The position numbers were made by a program, and so were the translations under genes. Of a stretch of DNA of 48,093 nt, positions 14,577 to 21,874 are shown piece after piece. The notes under the pieces were generated by a model. The model did not search any database. It was not told where the DNA came from and saw nothing but the letters and a program-made list of their open reading frames with translations. The stretch is from a virus: positions 1 to 48,093 of IMG/VR virus record IMGVR_UViG_3300042987_001328. The stretch is one strand, 5' to 3'. Position 1 is the first letter of the stretch; every line of letters starts with the position of its first letter.

Positions 14577-14891
14577 AACTGTTGCATTGGTACCACCTGC
14601 TTCTGATACAAAGACAGGTTGAACGTATTTAACCGGGTGGTTTGCTACGTTGTAATGGGTGGTGCCATTTGCAGTAATAGTTTGGTTTGCAATAACCTTA
14701 GACCAATTGGTGCCATCAATTGAACCATTTAGTGCCACAACAACGTTGGTATCAACTGTTGCAACGGTAACAAACAATACATAGTTCTTGGTTACAAGCT
14801 TAGGCGGTAGTTGTACTACAGTCGATACACCAGATGCAGGTGCAGTTAAAACTGGATAGTTAATGAATAGATTTTCTTCTTGGTTAGCCAT
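14550..14891 (-). CDS. Beta-rich small protein, possible virion decoration protein
   Basis: A 113-aa protein, MANQEENLFINYPVLTAPAS, dominated by beta strands: YVLFVTVATVDTNVVVALNG, then SIDGTNWSKVIANQTI and ATVLFSLAAGG at the end. The 'NGSIDGTNWSKV' motif is what I see often in small structural proteins of phages (virion-associated, similar to carbohydrate-binding-like beta sandwiches). On the - strand, convergent with the zinc-ribbon gene and divergent from the Dps-like gene, which lie 83 nt away. Function inferred from pattern only. Confidence 0.6.
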   Translation of the reverse strand: MANQEENLFINYPVLTAPASGVSTVVQLPPKLVTKNYVLFVTVATVDTNVVVALNGSIDGTNWSKVIANQTITANGTTHYNVANHPVKYVQPVFVSEAGGTNATVLFSLAAGG

Positions 14892-14974
14892 AACACCATT
14901 GGTTTTTACTCATTCTAATTGAATGATTTCCTTGCATTACTTCAGTGATAAACTGGTATTAGTGCAAGAAATCT

Positions 14975-15526
14975 ATGTATACCCCTGCCCCTCAAGCGCC
15001 TGCTCAGCCTGAACTTACTGTTGTTCAACAGTTGCCGCAAGAGCAAGCAAAGCCCAAGGCTCCTGCTAAATCCAAAGGGACTGATGTTGGATCCTTCATC
15101 CAGCAGTGTATTTCTCTGTGCTCGTATCTAAAGGATCTTGAGACCCAGAGTCACTTAATCCATTTAAACTACGAGGGTGCAAACTTTCTTGGGGTGCATG
15201 CCTTCCTTAAAGAGCAGTATGAAGCGCACCTAGAGCAGTTTGATACCCTTGCTGAGTTTGTACGCAGCATGGATTACCTGATGCCAATGTGTGGTTGTGG
15301 TTTGGCTGATGCTTCTCCAGGGCTCCAAAAAGTAACTAGCTATAAAGGTAATGATCAGCTAGCGGTGTACTACAAGAATCTTGAAGAGTTAGCTAATAAA
15401 GCTAAGAAGTTAGAACCTATTGCTGCCAAGGTAGGTGCTATTGATATCCAAAACTACATGGCAGATCTTGTTGGTCAAGCTTTTAAAGCCGCTTGGTTTG
15501 TTAAAGCTACCTTGAGGAATGGGTGA
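14975..15526 (+). CDS. dps: Dps-like ferritin
   Basis: A 183-aa protein. Residues about 40-175 are a four-helix ferritin-like domain. The dinuclear ferroxidase set of Dps is complete and correctly spaced: His63 and His75 (12 apart, as HLNYEGANFLGVH), Asp90 (+15) and Glu94 (+19) in FDTLAE. In E. coli Dps these are His51, His63, Asp78 and Glu82. Dps oxidises Fe(II) with H2O2 in an intersubunit site, stores iron and can coat DNA. The N-terminal 35 residues are Pro/Ala/Gln/Lys-rich, a possible DNA-binding tail. A Cys cluster CGCG follows near 107. It is coupled (TGATG) to the metallopeptidase gene. It may protect phage or host DNA during infection, or travel in the virion. Confidence 0.8.
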   Translation: MYTPAPQAPAQPELTVVQQLPQEQAKPKAPAKSKGTDVGSFIQQCISLCSYLKDLETQSHLIHLNYEGANFLGVHAFLKEQYEAHLEQFDTLAEFVRSMDYLMPMCGCGLADASPGLQKVTSYKGNDQLAVYYKNLEELANKAKKLEPIAAKVGAIDIQNYMADLVGQAFKAAWFVKATLRNG

Positions 15527-16611
15527 TGAATTTATTCCAGAAACTATTAAATACATATAGACGTGCTGATAAATCTTTGGGTGGCTGGTTGCCAGGTGGT
15601 GGAACTGCTAATCCTTTAAGCAGAACAGTTTCTAGTATTAATCCTCAAGATGCACTTGGTTATTTGGTAACAACAACAGCTCAACCTGTTCAATCAAGAA
15701 TAAAGAGAGAAGTCCAAAACATTGCTAACTCAGGTAGCTGGGGAACAACGCTTAGAGAAGTGCCAAGACTAATGTCTGCGGCAACTAAACAAATGAATCG
15801 ACTTGGTCTTCCTGGTGTTTGGTCTACAGATTTTGCAAACACAACACCAAAAAATTTAGGACAAGGAACGCTTCCTGCTGGAGTTCGAGTTGATGCAACT
15901 GGTGCTTATAATATGTTCTCAAGTATGGGTCCGCATTATGACATTGAAGGTAAAGTTGTAAGTACAGGTCCAAGGACTCCTTCGTGGATTGTTGCACATG
16001 AATTAGGACATGCTGTTGACGTAGCAAGACGACCGCAAAATTTTGCATTTATTAACAACCCAGATATTTTTAAATCAGTTATAAAAAATGAACCTTTACG
16101 ACAAGCATCGCCAGGTGCATTGGTAGTTGGAGCAGGTACACTTAAAGATTCAAATCAAGATCAATCATTATTAAGTGCAGGCATCGAAGGTGCTTTAGCT
16201 GGACTTGGCGCTGGCCAGCACATATTAAATGCAGAAATACAAGCCGATCGTCATGGCATGCCAATAGCAAGAAGAGCAGGTGTTCAATGGAATCACCCAC
16301 AGAATCTATGGGCTAAAGGAAGTTATGTTTCAACTTTTGCATACCCAGGATTTGCTCAAGGAGTTATAGGTGAATTAGGAAACCGTGCTGTTAATACAAT
16401 AGGTGGGTTATTTAATGCAGCAACCAGGGCTTTAAAAGGACCTGGTCTTTCGGAAACAGAACAAGCCTTAACAAAATACGGATACAATCCACTAGAATAT
16501 AAAATGGAACCAAACAACAATGAAGTAAGACTAAACAGACGAAGCAGACAAGAACAAGCCTTGTATGATTTTATAAGTAATCCAGAACAAAAGATTCAAA
16601 AAGGATATTGA
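15526..16611 (+). CDS. Zincin metallopeptidase, probable virion protein
   Basis: A 361-aa protein. HELGH at residues 158-162 within WIVAHELGHAVDVARR is the zincin HExxH zinc-binding site, and EIQAD at 237-241 supplies the likely third ligand with the usual Glu...Asp pattern of gluzincins. N-terminal residues 1-60 (MNLFQKLLNTYRRADKSLGG, then WLPGGG) resemble the N-terminus of the 18883 protein. Downstream are Gly/Ala-rich stretches. No signal peptide. Zincins in phages may process virion proteins or act on host targets after ejection. Starts at ATG 15526, overlapping the Dps stop. Peptidase call rests on motif geometry. Confidence 0.75.
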   Translation: MNLFQKLLNTYRRADKSLGGWLPGGGTANPLSRTVSSINPQDALGYLVTTTAQPVQSRIKREVQNIANSGSWGTTLREVPRLMSAATKQMNRLGLPGVWSTDFANTTPKNLGQGTLPAGVRVDATGAYNMFSSMGPHYDIEGKVVSTGPRTPSWIVAHELGHAVDVARRPQNFAFINNPDIFKSVIKNEPLRQASPGALVVGAGTLKDSNQDQSLLSAGIEGALAGLGAGQHILNAEIQADRHGMPIARRAGVQWNHPQNLWAKGSYVSTFAYPGFAQGVIGELGNRAVNTIGGLFNAATRALKGPGLSETEQALTKYGYNPLEYKMEPNNNEVRLNRRSRQEQALYDFISNPEQKIQKGY

Positions 16612-16640
16612 TTTACTGAATAACTACAGAGGAATAAGTG

Positions 16641-18764
16641 ATGGCTGAACCTTATAATTTTTCTTCTCCAGAGAAAATTCGATTGCAGATGGCGTATGAA
16701 CGCGCCATTAGGCGGGGAGAAAATCCTGAGCCATATCTAAGGCAGCTTAAACAATTTGTACAAAATAATCCTATCTATCCTACTCGACCGAATAGGATCG
16801 ATGTTTTTCCTAGACCTGACGGAGAAAAAATTGATTGGGTAAGGCACAGCGGACCAGCAAGCGACCTTCCTGAAACAGATTGGAATAAACTGTACCCAAG
16901 AGACGTACGGCCTGCAACAAAAGAATTTGATTTCACAAGAAGTGCTTCTGAGCATTTTCCAACTCAAGAATCTTTAAGCGTTGGCGAGCGTTCAAATAGA
17001 TTTATCAATCAATACTTTGGAGGACAAGATCCTGGACAGGTGATCAATCCAGCTACACTTCGTCCTTACGGTAATGAGTTGCGGATTCATGATGCAATGC
17101 ATGACTTCGCTAACGTGGGGAATACCTTAAGAGATGAAGAGTTAATTACGATTGCTGAAAAAGTAGGGACTGCTCCTTTAGGATCTCGTGACATCAATTT
17201 AAGAGGCTTAACGCAACAGCCTTTTGGGGGAGGTTTCTCTCCAGGCTGGCTTCATGAAGAATCGCTTGGAGATGTAAGAAATAATACTCGCCTAGGCGGT
17301 CCAACACTTGTTCAGCAACGCGGTGCTTCTCGAGGAAGTTCTTTGTTCCGTGACAACAACAGGGTCACTTCGTTTCTAAGTCCTCCTATTAGCCGCGATG
17401 AATTCAATACTATGGTGCAGCGTGGGCAGGAATTCTACGATCAAGTTCATGGAAACTTTTCTGGATTCCGCAACGCAGACTTCTTCCTTAAGGGATCGGA
17501 AGTACTGACCGCTCCTGCTGTGACACAGCAAATACAAGGTGGTTACAACACTGGCGGCATGCCCTATGGCAATTATCTTTCTCGAATGAATGCACCTCTA
17601 GTTCCTACTGTTGACCCGGAAAAGTGGCAACAGGCTTTAGAGGCTCAGCTTAAACCTGGAGGAGAAAGGTTAACTAAAGCTTTGGAAAAAGAACAGGAAG
17701 TATACAGATCTCCAGAAGAAGTTGAAAGGAGAAGGTCATCTGAACAATGGGAAGATAGGGCAGCCGCTCTGCGGTTCCAAGAACAGAATAGAAATCGCCC
17801 TGTTGCCGATTTAAGAGAAGTTGTTCCTGCTGGAATTGACGTTGATAGCTTAGAATTTCAGAGAGATGCACGTGTCTTCAATGCATTGATGGATAAAGCA
17901 AGAGAAGGCGGATTGCAGAGCAGAACCACATTTGCAATTATGAGAGATACTCTTGGTGAAAAACCTAGTTACGATAAAAATGCTGTATTGCGACTTAATA
18001 ATGCGGTGGAAGGTTTGACATGGGACAATAAGTGGGACGTATCGAGAGGAGGTGATGGGCCAACCAGCGAGAAAGCATTGGCTGCACTTAGAGAAGCAGT
18101 CGATCAGTCTAGAAATTTGCACGGAAGCGGACCAACGGCTGCTGCAGGTCAGGGGTTTTTAAATCCTGCTAATCTTGGAAGCAGTGTTAGAAACCTGTCC
18201 CAGAGTGGTAAGGCTGTTTTTGAAGGTGCTGGCTTAGATCCACAAGAGCTTCTGCTGAGCACTGCCGCAGCGGCAAAACAGCTGCAAGGTTATGAGAAGG
18301 AGTTACCGCTGGTCAGAGGTGCTATCAAAGCAGGGTTTAATGCGACAGCTGATCTTACTGGATCTATCCCATTGTTTGATCCTAAGTTCAGGGAAGCTGT
18401 TGAAAAAGGTGACGTGGGAGCAGCAGCTAGACAAGTTGGAACTGAGTATGCAACAGGAGCTGTTGCTGCTCCTGTAGTTGGCTTAGGAGTAGGTGCATTA
18501 AATCAAGTTGCACCAAGGGTTGCTCAAACTGTTGTAAGAGGGCTTGGTGTTGCACGTACCGCAAATCCAATTGCGGTTGTTTCACAATTGGGTGGTTCTG
18601 CCAAAATTGATCCTAAAGCTGATCAAAAAGCTATTCAAAGTCAATTTGCACGTGCTGAAGCAGCACGTAGACGAGGAGGTAGATGGAGATTTCCAACACC
18701 TTTTGGTAATATAACAATCCCTGAGCTAGGCATTTCTGAAGCTGGTGGTTTATTTTTTAGGTAA
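16641..18764 (+). CDS. Large unknown, probable virion/internal protein
   Basis: A 707-aa protein behind GAGGA. N-terminal 35 residues are helical (SSPEKIRLQMAYERAIRRGE). The middle is polar, with many Arg/Gln/Gly and a segment RIHDAMHDFANVGNTL. From about residue 520 it becomes Ala/Gly/Val-rich with potential membrane-inserting stretches (TGAVAAPVVGLGVGALN), then a basic RRRGGRWRF and a conserved-looking tail FGNITIPELGISEAGGLFF. This composition fits an internal or ejected phage protein. It stands between the peptidase and a Lys-rich peptide, all spaced as one operon. Family not recognised. Confidence 0.55.
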   Translation: MAEPYNFSSPEKIRLQMAYERAIRRGENPEPYLRQLKQFVQNNPIYPTRPNRIDVFPRPDGEKIDWVRHSGPASDLPETDWNKLYPRDVRPATKEFDFTRSASEHFPTQESLSVGERSNRFINQYFGGQDPGQVINPATLRPYGNELRIHDAMHDFANVGNTLRDEELITIAEKVGTAPLGSRDINLRGLTQQPFGGGFSPGWLHEESLGDVRNNTRLGGPTLVQQRGASRGSSLFRDNNRVTSFLSPPISRDEFNTMVQRGQEFYDQVHGNFSGFRNADFFLKGSEVLTAPAVTQQIQGGYNTGGMPYGNYLSRMNAPLVPTVDPEKWQQALEAQLKPGGERLTKALEKEQEVYRSPEEVERRRSSEQWEDRAAALRFQEQNRNRPVADLREVVPAGIDVDSLEFQRDARVFNALMDKAREGGLQSRTTFAIMRDTLGEKPSYDKNAVLRLNNAVEGLTWDNKWDVSRGGDGPTSEKALAALREAVDQSRNLHGSGPTAAAGQGFLNPANLGSSVRNLSQSGKAVFEGAGLDPQELLLSTAAAAKQLQGYEKELPLVRGAIKAGFNATADLTGSIPLFDPKFREAVEKGDVGAAARQVGTEYATGAVAAPVVGLGVGALNQVAPRVAQTVVRGLGVARTANPIAVVSQLGGSAKIDPKADQKAIQSQFARAEAARRRGGRWRFPTPFGNITIPELGISEAGGLFFR

Positions 18765-18769
18765 CTACA

Positions 18770-18883
18770 ATGGCTAAATCTAAAAACAAAAAGAAGAAAG
18801 GTGCAACTGCAAAGCAAAATGCTAAGCAGAATGCTGGTAATGCAACTGCAAAAAAAGCTAAGAATGGGGGAAAGAAGAAGTAA
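18770..18883 (+). CDS. Lysine-rich 37-aa peptide
   Basis: MAKSKNKKKKGATAKQNAKQ, then NAGNATAKKAKNGGKKK: about half of the residues are Lys, with Ala/Asn/Gly, resembling eukaryotic-H1-like tails. The stop overlaps the next ATG (TAATG). It could neutralise packaged DNA or bind nucleic acid; no function known. Too short for family search by eye; codon pattern and strict coupling argue it is real. Confidence 0.6.
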   Translation: MAKSKNKKKKGATAKQNAKQNAGNATAKKAKNGGKKK

Positions 18884-19647
18884 TGGATTTATTTCAACAG
18901 TTTTTAAATAAAGTTGGTCGTGGTTACGGTCAATTAGATAAGAATGTATTTGGCGGTTTGCTTCCAGGAGGTGCAGCATCTTTGGCAAGTCCCGTTAAAC
19001 AACAGATTCAAAAAACGTTTAGTCCTGCAAATATTAGAGATGTTGCTTTAATTCCTGTATTAGATAAAGGGCTGTCTACTGGCGCAATTCCTCCTGTTGC
19101 TGGAATGTATGCACGGTTTTTAACAGGAACAGCTAAACCGCTTACTGAATTACCGCCTGCTTTACAACCTGAAATTCCTGCCGCTTATGCAAGCGCAACA
19201 GCTACAAAACAAATATTAAATCCGGAATGGGATACAGCACTTCAGAAAAAAATAAACGAAAAACTAACTCTGGTTAAAGATCCTTTCATTGCGCGTATGT
19301 TTGCTATAAATGATTTAGAGTCAGCTAATATTCCACGTTATATTTCATCTCAACAAGTAATAGACCGTAAAGGAAATATTCCAATTGGTTATAACGATTA
19401 CCCAGATAATTCAATATTGGCAGAATCCTTGGGACGTTTTTGGGTTAATCCAAAAACTAAAGAAGTAAAAGATCGTTATGATTTTAATTACTACACTCCC
19501 GAATTGACGGATCCCGGTTTAAGAAATCCGCTTGTAGGCTTGCAAATGCTAACAGAAGGAAATCCTCGGGGTGCTATTGCTATATCAGATGCCTTGGGTT
19601 TTATCAAGCCCGGTTATGGTTATGAGATTAAAGCTCCTTTGAGGTGA
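18883..19647 (+). CDS. Unknown protein sharing N-terminus with peptidase
   Basis: A 254-aa protein. The first about 45 residues, MDLFQQFLNKVGRGYGQLDK, then FGGLLPGGAASLASPVKQQIQ, mirror the start of the 15526 peptidase (MxLFQxxLN...GGxLPGG...PVxxxI). The rest has no catalytic motif visible; polar with many Pro/Ala in the middle and a Tyr/Pro-rich part (YDFNYYTPELTDPGL). I infer a common N-terminal module that targets both to the same place, for instance the virion interior. Last gene of the + strand run. Confidence 0.6.
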   Translation: MDLFQQFLNKVGRGYGQLDKNVFGGLLPGGAASLASPVKQQIQKTFSPANIRDVALIPVLDKGLSTGAIPPVAGMYARFLTGTAKPLTELPPALQPEIPAAYASATATKQILNPEWDTALQKKINEKLTLVKDPFIARMFAINDLESANIPRYISSQQVIDRKGNIPIGYNDYPDNSILAESLGRFWVNPKTKEVKDRYDFNYYTPELTDPGLRNPLVGLQMLTEGNPRGAIAISDALGFIKPGYGYEIKAPLR

Positions 19648-19891
19648 AATGTGCAAGCCTGTGGCAATTAGCGCATAGTGGGGTGCATTTACTGATTTCA
19701 TTTTGGATGCGGCACCAGCTGTATCCTTTGTTAATCATTGTTGATACGTTGTGGTCTTTGGCTCCAAGGTGGTGGAACTCTATGACGCGATGATCCGTAA
19801 GCCCACAGCTTGTACACTTAAGACTTTGTTTATATTCCTGTAAGCGTTGACGGTTTAATAAGATGGTTTCTTTGTTATTTTTCCAACTCAT
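19628..19891 (-). CDS. HNH homing-type endonuclease
   Basis: An 87-aa protein with CTSCGLTDHRVIEFHHLGAK and, later, CTPLCANCHRLAH: CxxC, an FHH at the His active site and a CxxCH...H, the usual zinc-finger HNH layout of small phage nucleases. It would cut DNA to promote its own spread. It sits next to the tRNA cluster, overlaps the end of the + gene by 20 nt, and two further HNH-like remnants are nearby, typical of homing-prone phage regions. Confidence 0.8.
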   Translation of the reverse strand: MSWKNNKETILLNRQRLQEYKQSLKCTSCGLTDHRVIEFHHLGAKDHNVSTMINKGYSWCRIQNEISKCTPLCANCHRLAHFTSKEL

Positions 19892-19926
19892 CCATACAAC
19901 TATTTGCTGCTTAAAGTATAGCTAAA

Positions 19927-19998
19927 AGCTGGATATCCGATTTGAACGGATGGCCTGAGATTTACAAAATCCCTGCTCTACCACTGAGCTAATCCAGC
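19927..19998 (-). tRNA. tRNA-Thr(UGU)
   Basis: Reading the complement: acceptor GCTGGAT/ATCCAGC (7 bp), D-stem GCTC/GAGC with loop AGTGGTA, anticodon stem GGGAT/ATCTC (one G-U), loop TTTGTAA giving anticodon UGU, T-arm ATCCG TTCAAAT CGGAT. All four stems pair. CCA is not encoded. A threonine tRNA reading ACA/ACG would help translate phage codons. Confidence 0.9.
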
Positions 19999-20001
19999 AC
20001 A

Positions 20002-20080
20002 TCGGAATGGTAGGATTTGAACCTACGGCGAATTCTCTGCGTTACAAAGGCAGTGCTTCAATTTAAAGCTTGTAGGGCAG
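20002..20080 (-). pseudogene. Damaged tRNA-like sequence (UGU-type loop)
   Basis: The complement has a good T-arm (GTAGG TTCAAAT CCTAC), a D-arm-like GCTT/AAGC and an anticodon loop TTTGTAA. The acceptor 3' strand CATTCCG has no partner: the expected CGGAATG is missing 5' of the D-arm. The anticodon stem has a C-C mismatch at the top pair. Probably a decayed tRNA, or a tRNA-like structure whose 5' part was replaced. Confidence 0.45.
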
Positions 20081-20082
20081 TA

Positions 20083-20158
20083 TCGGAACGCTCAGATTTG
20101 AACTGAGATTATTCCGTCTCCCAAAGGCGGTGCCATGACCAAGTTAGGCGACGTTCCG
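20083..20158 (-). tRNA. tRNA-Pro(UGG)
   Basis: Complement: acceptor CGGAACG/CGTTCCG with discriminator A, D-stem GCC/GGC, anticodon loop TTTGGGA (anticodon UGG, G37 as in proline tRNAs), T-arm CTCAG TTCAAAT CTGAG. The anticodon stem CCGCC/GACGG has one C-A mismatch at the fourth pair, which may reduce function or be tolerated. 76 nt. No encoded CCA. Confidence 0.8.
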
Positions 20159-20159
20159 A

Positions 20160-20276
20160 AACTGCTTACGTACTCTAACACTTTTTCTTCAATTAGACTA
20201 CGATGTCTTGAGTGCCAAATGCGGTGGTGATTTGGGCATAAAGGTATTAAGTTTAACGGGCTGTACTTAAATAGCC
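20160..20276 (-). pseudogene. C-terminal HNH endonuclease remnant
   Basis: The complement encodes NLIPLCPNHHRIWHSRHRSL and IEEKVLEYVSSF, which is the classic C-terminal half of a small HNH nuclease (NLIPLC..HH...H). The N-terminal zinc/HNH half is absent: upstream is a tRNA-like sequence and the same frame only continues by chance. It lies between tRNA-Pro and a degenerate tRNA, so it looks like a relic of a homing nuclease that invaded the tRNA cluster. Confidence 0.55.
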
Positions 20277-20280
20277 TACA

Positions 20281-20382
20281 GCACCCAGGGGGGATTTGAA
20301 CCCCCATCGCCATATCCACTGAAAGCATTGCGTCCAATACCCAGGCTGGTGGCCGCACTATCCAATTGTTTCGGACTGGGTG
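20281..20382 (-). pseudogene. Degenerate tRNA-like sequence
   Basis: Complement has a strong T-arm (GGGGG TTCAAAT CCCCC) followed by CTGGGTG, which pairs perfectly with CACCCAG 94 nt upstream. The anticodon arm cannot be built with five pairs, and the span of 102 nt exceeds normal tRNAs. A shorter 71-nt reading (5' end at about 20351) has only partial stems. The 5' part overlaps the end of the 55-aa gene. I regard it as a decayed or unusual tRNA-like element. Confidence 0.4.
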
Positions 20383-20525
20383 GATCTGTACGGTTCCGTA
20401 AGTTCACAGTTCTCGTCAATTATGCCAGCATCTTGCAAGAACTTCTTACATGCCTCAGGATCTTTAAGCATTTTATCCAACCATGGTTGGAGTTTTTCGT
20501 GAGTTAATCTTTCTATCTTGTACAT
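20358..20525 (-). CDS. Small unknown protein, 55 aa
   Basis: MYKIERLTHEKLQPWLDKML, followed by KDPEACKKFLQDAGIIDENC and a Glu/Thr tail. It is short but has a convincing amphipathic helical pattern and good codon flow. It lies in the - strand run between the GC-rich RNA block and the tRNAs, and its 3' end overlaps the tRNA-like element. Role unknown; by its sequence it may be a small regulator or adaptor. Confidence 0.55.
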   Translation of the reverse strand: MYKIERLTHEKLQPWLDKMLKDPEACKKFLQDAGIIDENCELTEPYRSTQSETIG

Positions 20526-20602
20526 AATTATGGGCGACAGTATCCACCTACGATCACCTTAGCAGTGCGTTTACGTTGTGGCTTAGGGGACTGTTCGTTT
20601 AA

Positions 20603-21274
20603 TACAACGTTCCTTGTTGTACCCAAATAGTTGCCTGGGGAACCACCCCAGGACTTGCGCCTTATCTGCTGCAGCAGAGTTTGGCTGGTGTGAGTCCATC
20701 TCTCACGTGGTCTGGTTGTCAATCCCCCTACAGACATCGGGAACCCTCCAAGCGGGAGGATAACGCTGTTCCAGATTCATGGGGAACATTGCCACGGCCA
20801 CCAACTTTGCTGGTTAAGGGTGGTGGTGCGCTCCACCCAAGGGAATCATACACCAGATTGAGGGGTCGTGCCGGAATCAAACCGACTTTCTGTGTAGCTT
20901 GTCGCCCTGTCCTTATCAATGGACTACCGACCCAGTGACCCCCAGGTTTGAGCATTGTTAAGAGGCTTAGGGGGTGTTAGATCATTTTACACACTCTGGC
21001 CGATCAGACCCCAGGGTTGCGGATCCGTCGCGCTTGCCGAATCGGTCCCCGGCGCACCAGTGGATCAAACTGGCAGGAGAGGCCACCCCCTGGCCTGGAA
21101 ACCCAGGACTTCGTACGCAACCAGGAAAGGCACCCCGCACCAATGACGGACCTCAGAACTGGCCGCACCCTACCGACAGAGCAGTAGAGGTGGTTGATGG
21201 ATCAAGTGTACCGCCTTCTAGGCTATGTGCCTAACGCGCACAGGGACCTGACCGCTATCGTTTAGAAGTATAGC
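20603..21274 (-). ncRNA. Large GC-rich structured RNA candidate
   Basis: No convincing protein gene exists between 20526 and 21277, and base composition is clearly GC-richer than the flanks. It tiles with hairpins: 20603-20621 (6 bp), 20634-20652 (CCTGGGG/CCCCAGG), 20665-20678, 20690-20706 (7-nt loop), 20745-20759, 20768-20787, 20818-20838 (6 bp), 20862-20933 (tRNA-like fold, see findings), 20938-20975 (ACCCCC/GGGGGT), 21057-21073 (7-nt loop), 21081-21095, 21170-21187 (6 bp), 21226-21242 (7-nt loop), 21254-21274. About half of the 5-bp hairpins could arise by chance, but the longer ones and the tiling are notable. Minus strand is preferred from its neighbours. Size, phage setting and tRNA neighbours recall GOLLD/ROOL-type ornate RNAs; identity unproven. 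Confidence 0.55.
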
Positions 21275-21277
21275 TGA

Positions 21278-21811
21278 TCAAATGTTTTCTAGTACCAAGC
21301 GTTTGCCACGGAACTTGGCACGGGCTGTTTTGTTTTTGGTATCAACAGCAGTGACAACAGCAATCTGAGGTTGGCTACCATTAGTGTAAAGAAGAAAATC
21401 ACCTTTCTTTACGGCATCAGGTTGACAGACATAGTGTGTGTCTTTGCCATTAAGGCTGGCGGAAAAAGTGTAAGGCAATACTTCTTCCACATCTTTGGGG
21501 CTTAAAACATGGATTTCTCCAGTGCCTTTTTCTTCTATAAGGTAATTATTGCTGGAGTTGGTGCCAATGTGGTTGCCATATGCAACACTGCCGTCTTCTT
21601 TTTTAAAAGAGTAAAGAGTTTTAGTTTCAGCCATGGGTTCTTCAGGTGATTCGTCGTAGATTACAAGGTCATAATCATAAGCATACGTTTTGTTTTTGTT
21701 GTGAAGAAATTCGCAATACCATTTGTCGCCCCATTCTTTACGAAGGATGCGCATAGGTTTGCTGCCATATCTTTTCTTAACAATGTCTCCAACGTTAAAG
21801 GTTTTTGCCAT
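21278..21811 (-). CDS. SH3-like domain protein, 177 aa
   Basis: N-terminal MAKTFNVGDIVKKRYGSKPM, then RILRKEWGDKWYCEFLHN, is a GDxV...G..M.V...W..C.. pattern of small SH3-like (DUF2158/YodC-type) proteins. The C-terminal part from about residue 95 also has barrel-like strands (DAVKKGDFLLYTNGSQPQIA, VVTAVDTKNKTARAKF). No catalytic motif. It ends right at the 5' edge of the GC-rich RNA block. Role unknown. Confidence 0.65.
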   Translation of the reverse strand: MAKTFNVGDIVKKRYGSKPMRILRKEWGDKWYCEFLHNKNKTYAYDYDLVIYDESPEEPMAETKTLYSFKKEDGSVAYGNHIGTNSSNNYLIEEKGTGEIHVLSPKDVEEVLPYTFSASLNGKDTHYVCQPDAVKKGDFLLYTNGSQPQIAVVTAVDTKNKTARAKFRGKRLVLENI

Positions 21812-21874
21812 TAGACATTCTGAGTTTTAAGACTATGCACAGCATAGCAAAAACTTTAGCTGTTAATGATTTGT

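Noticed and set aside
20528-20737. 70-codon - strand frame ending KVIVGGYCRP
   Set aside because: Its C-terminal part looks somewhat protein-like, but it runs through the GC-rich hairpin block, lacks a start signal and its N-terminal half is not protein-like. Kept as part of the RNA candidate.
20681-21234. Several + and - frames of 60-86 codons
   Set aside because: Expected by chance in GC-rich DNA; Pro/Arg/Gly/Ser-rich, unlike real genes of this genome.
20603-21274. tmRNA, RNase P RNA or group I intron
   Set aside because: No tag-peptide frame with tRNA-like ends, no RNase P conserved blocks (such as GAGGAAAGTCC) and no group I core elements could be found.
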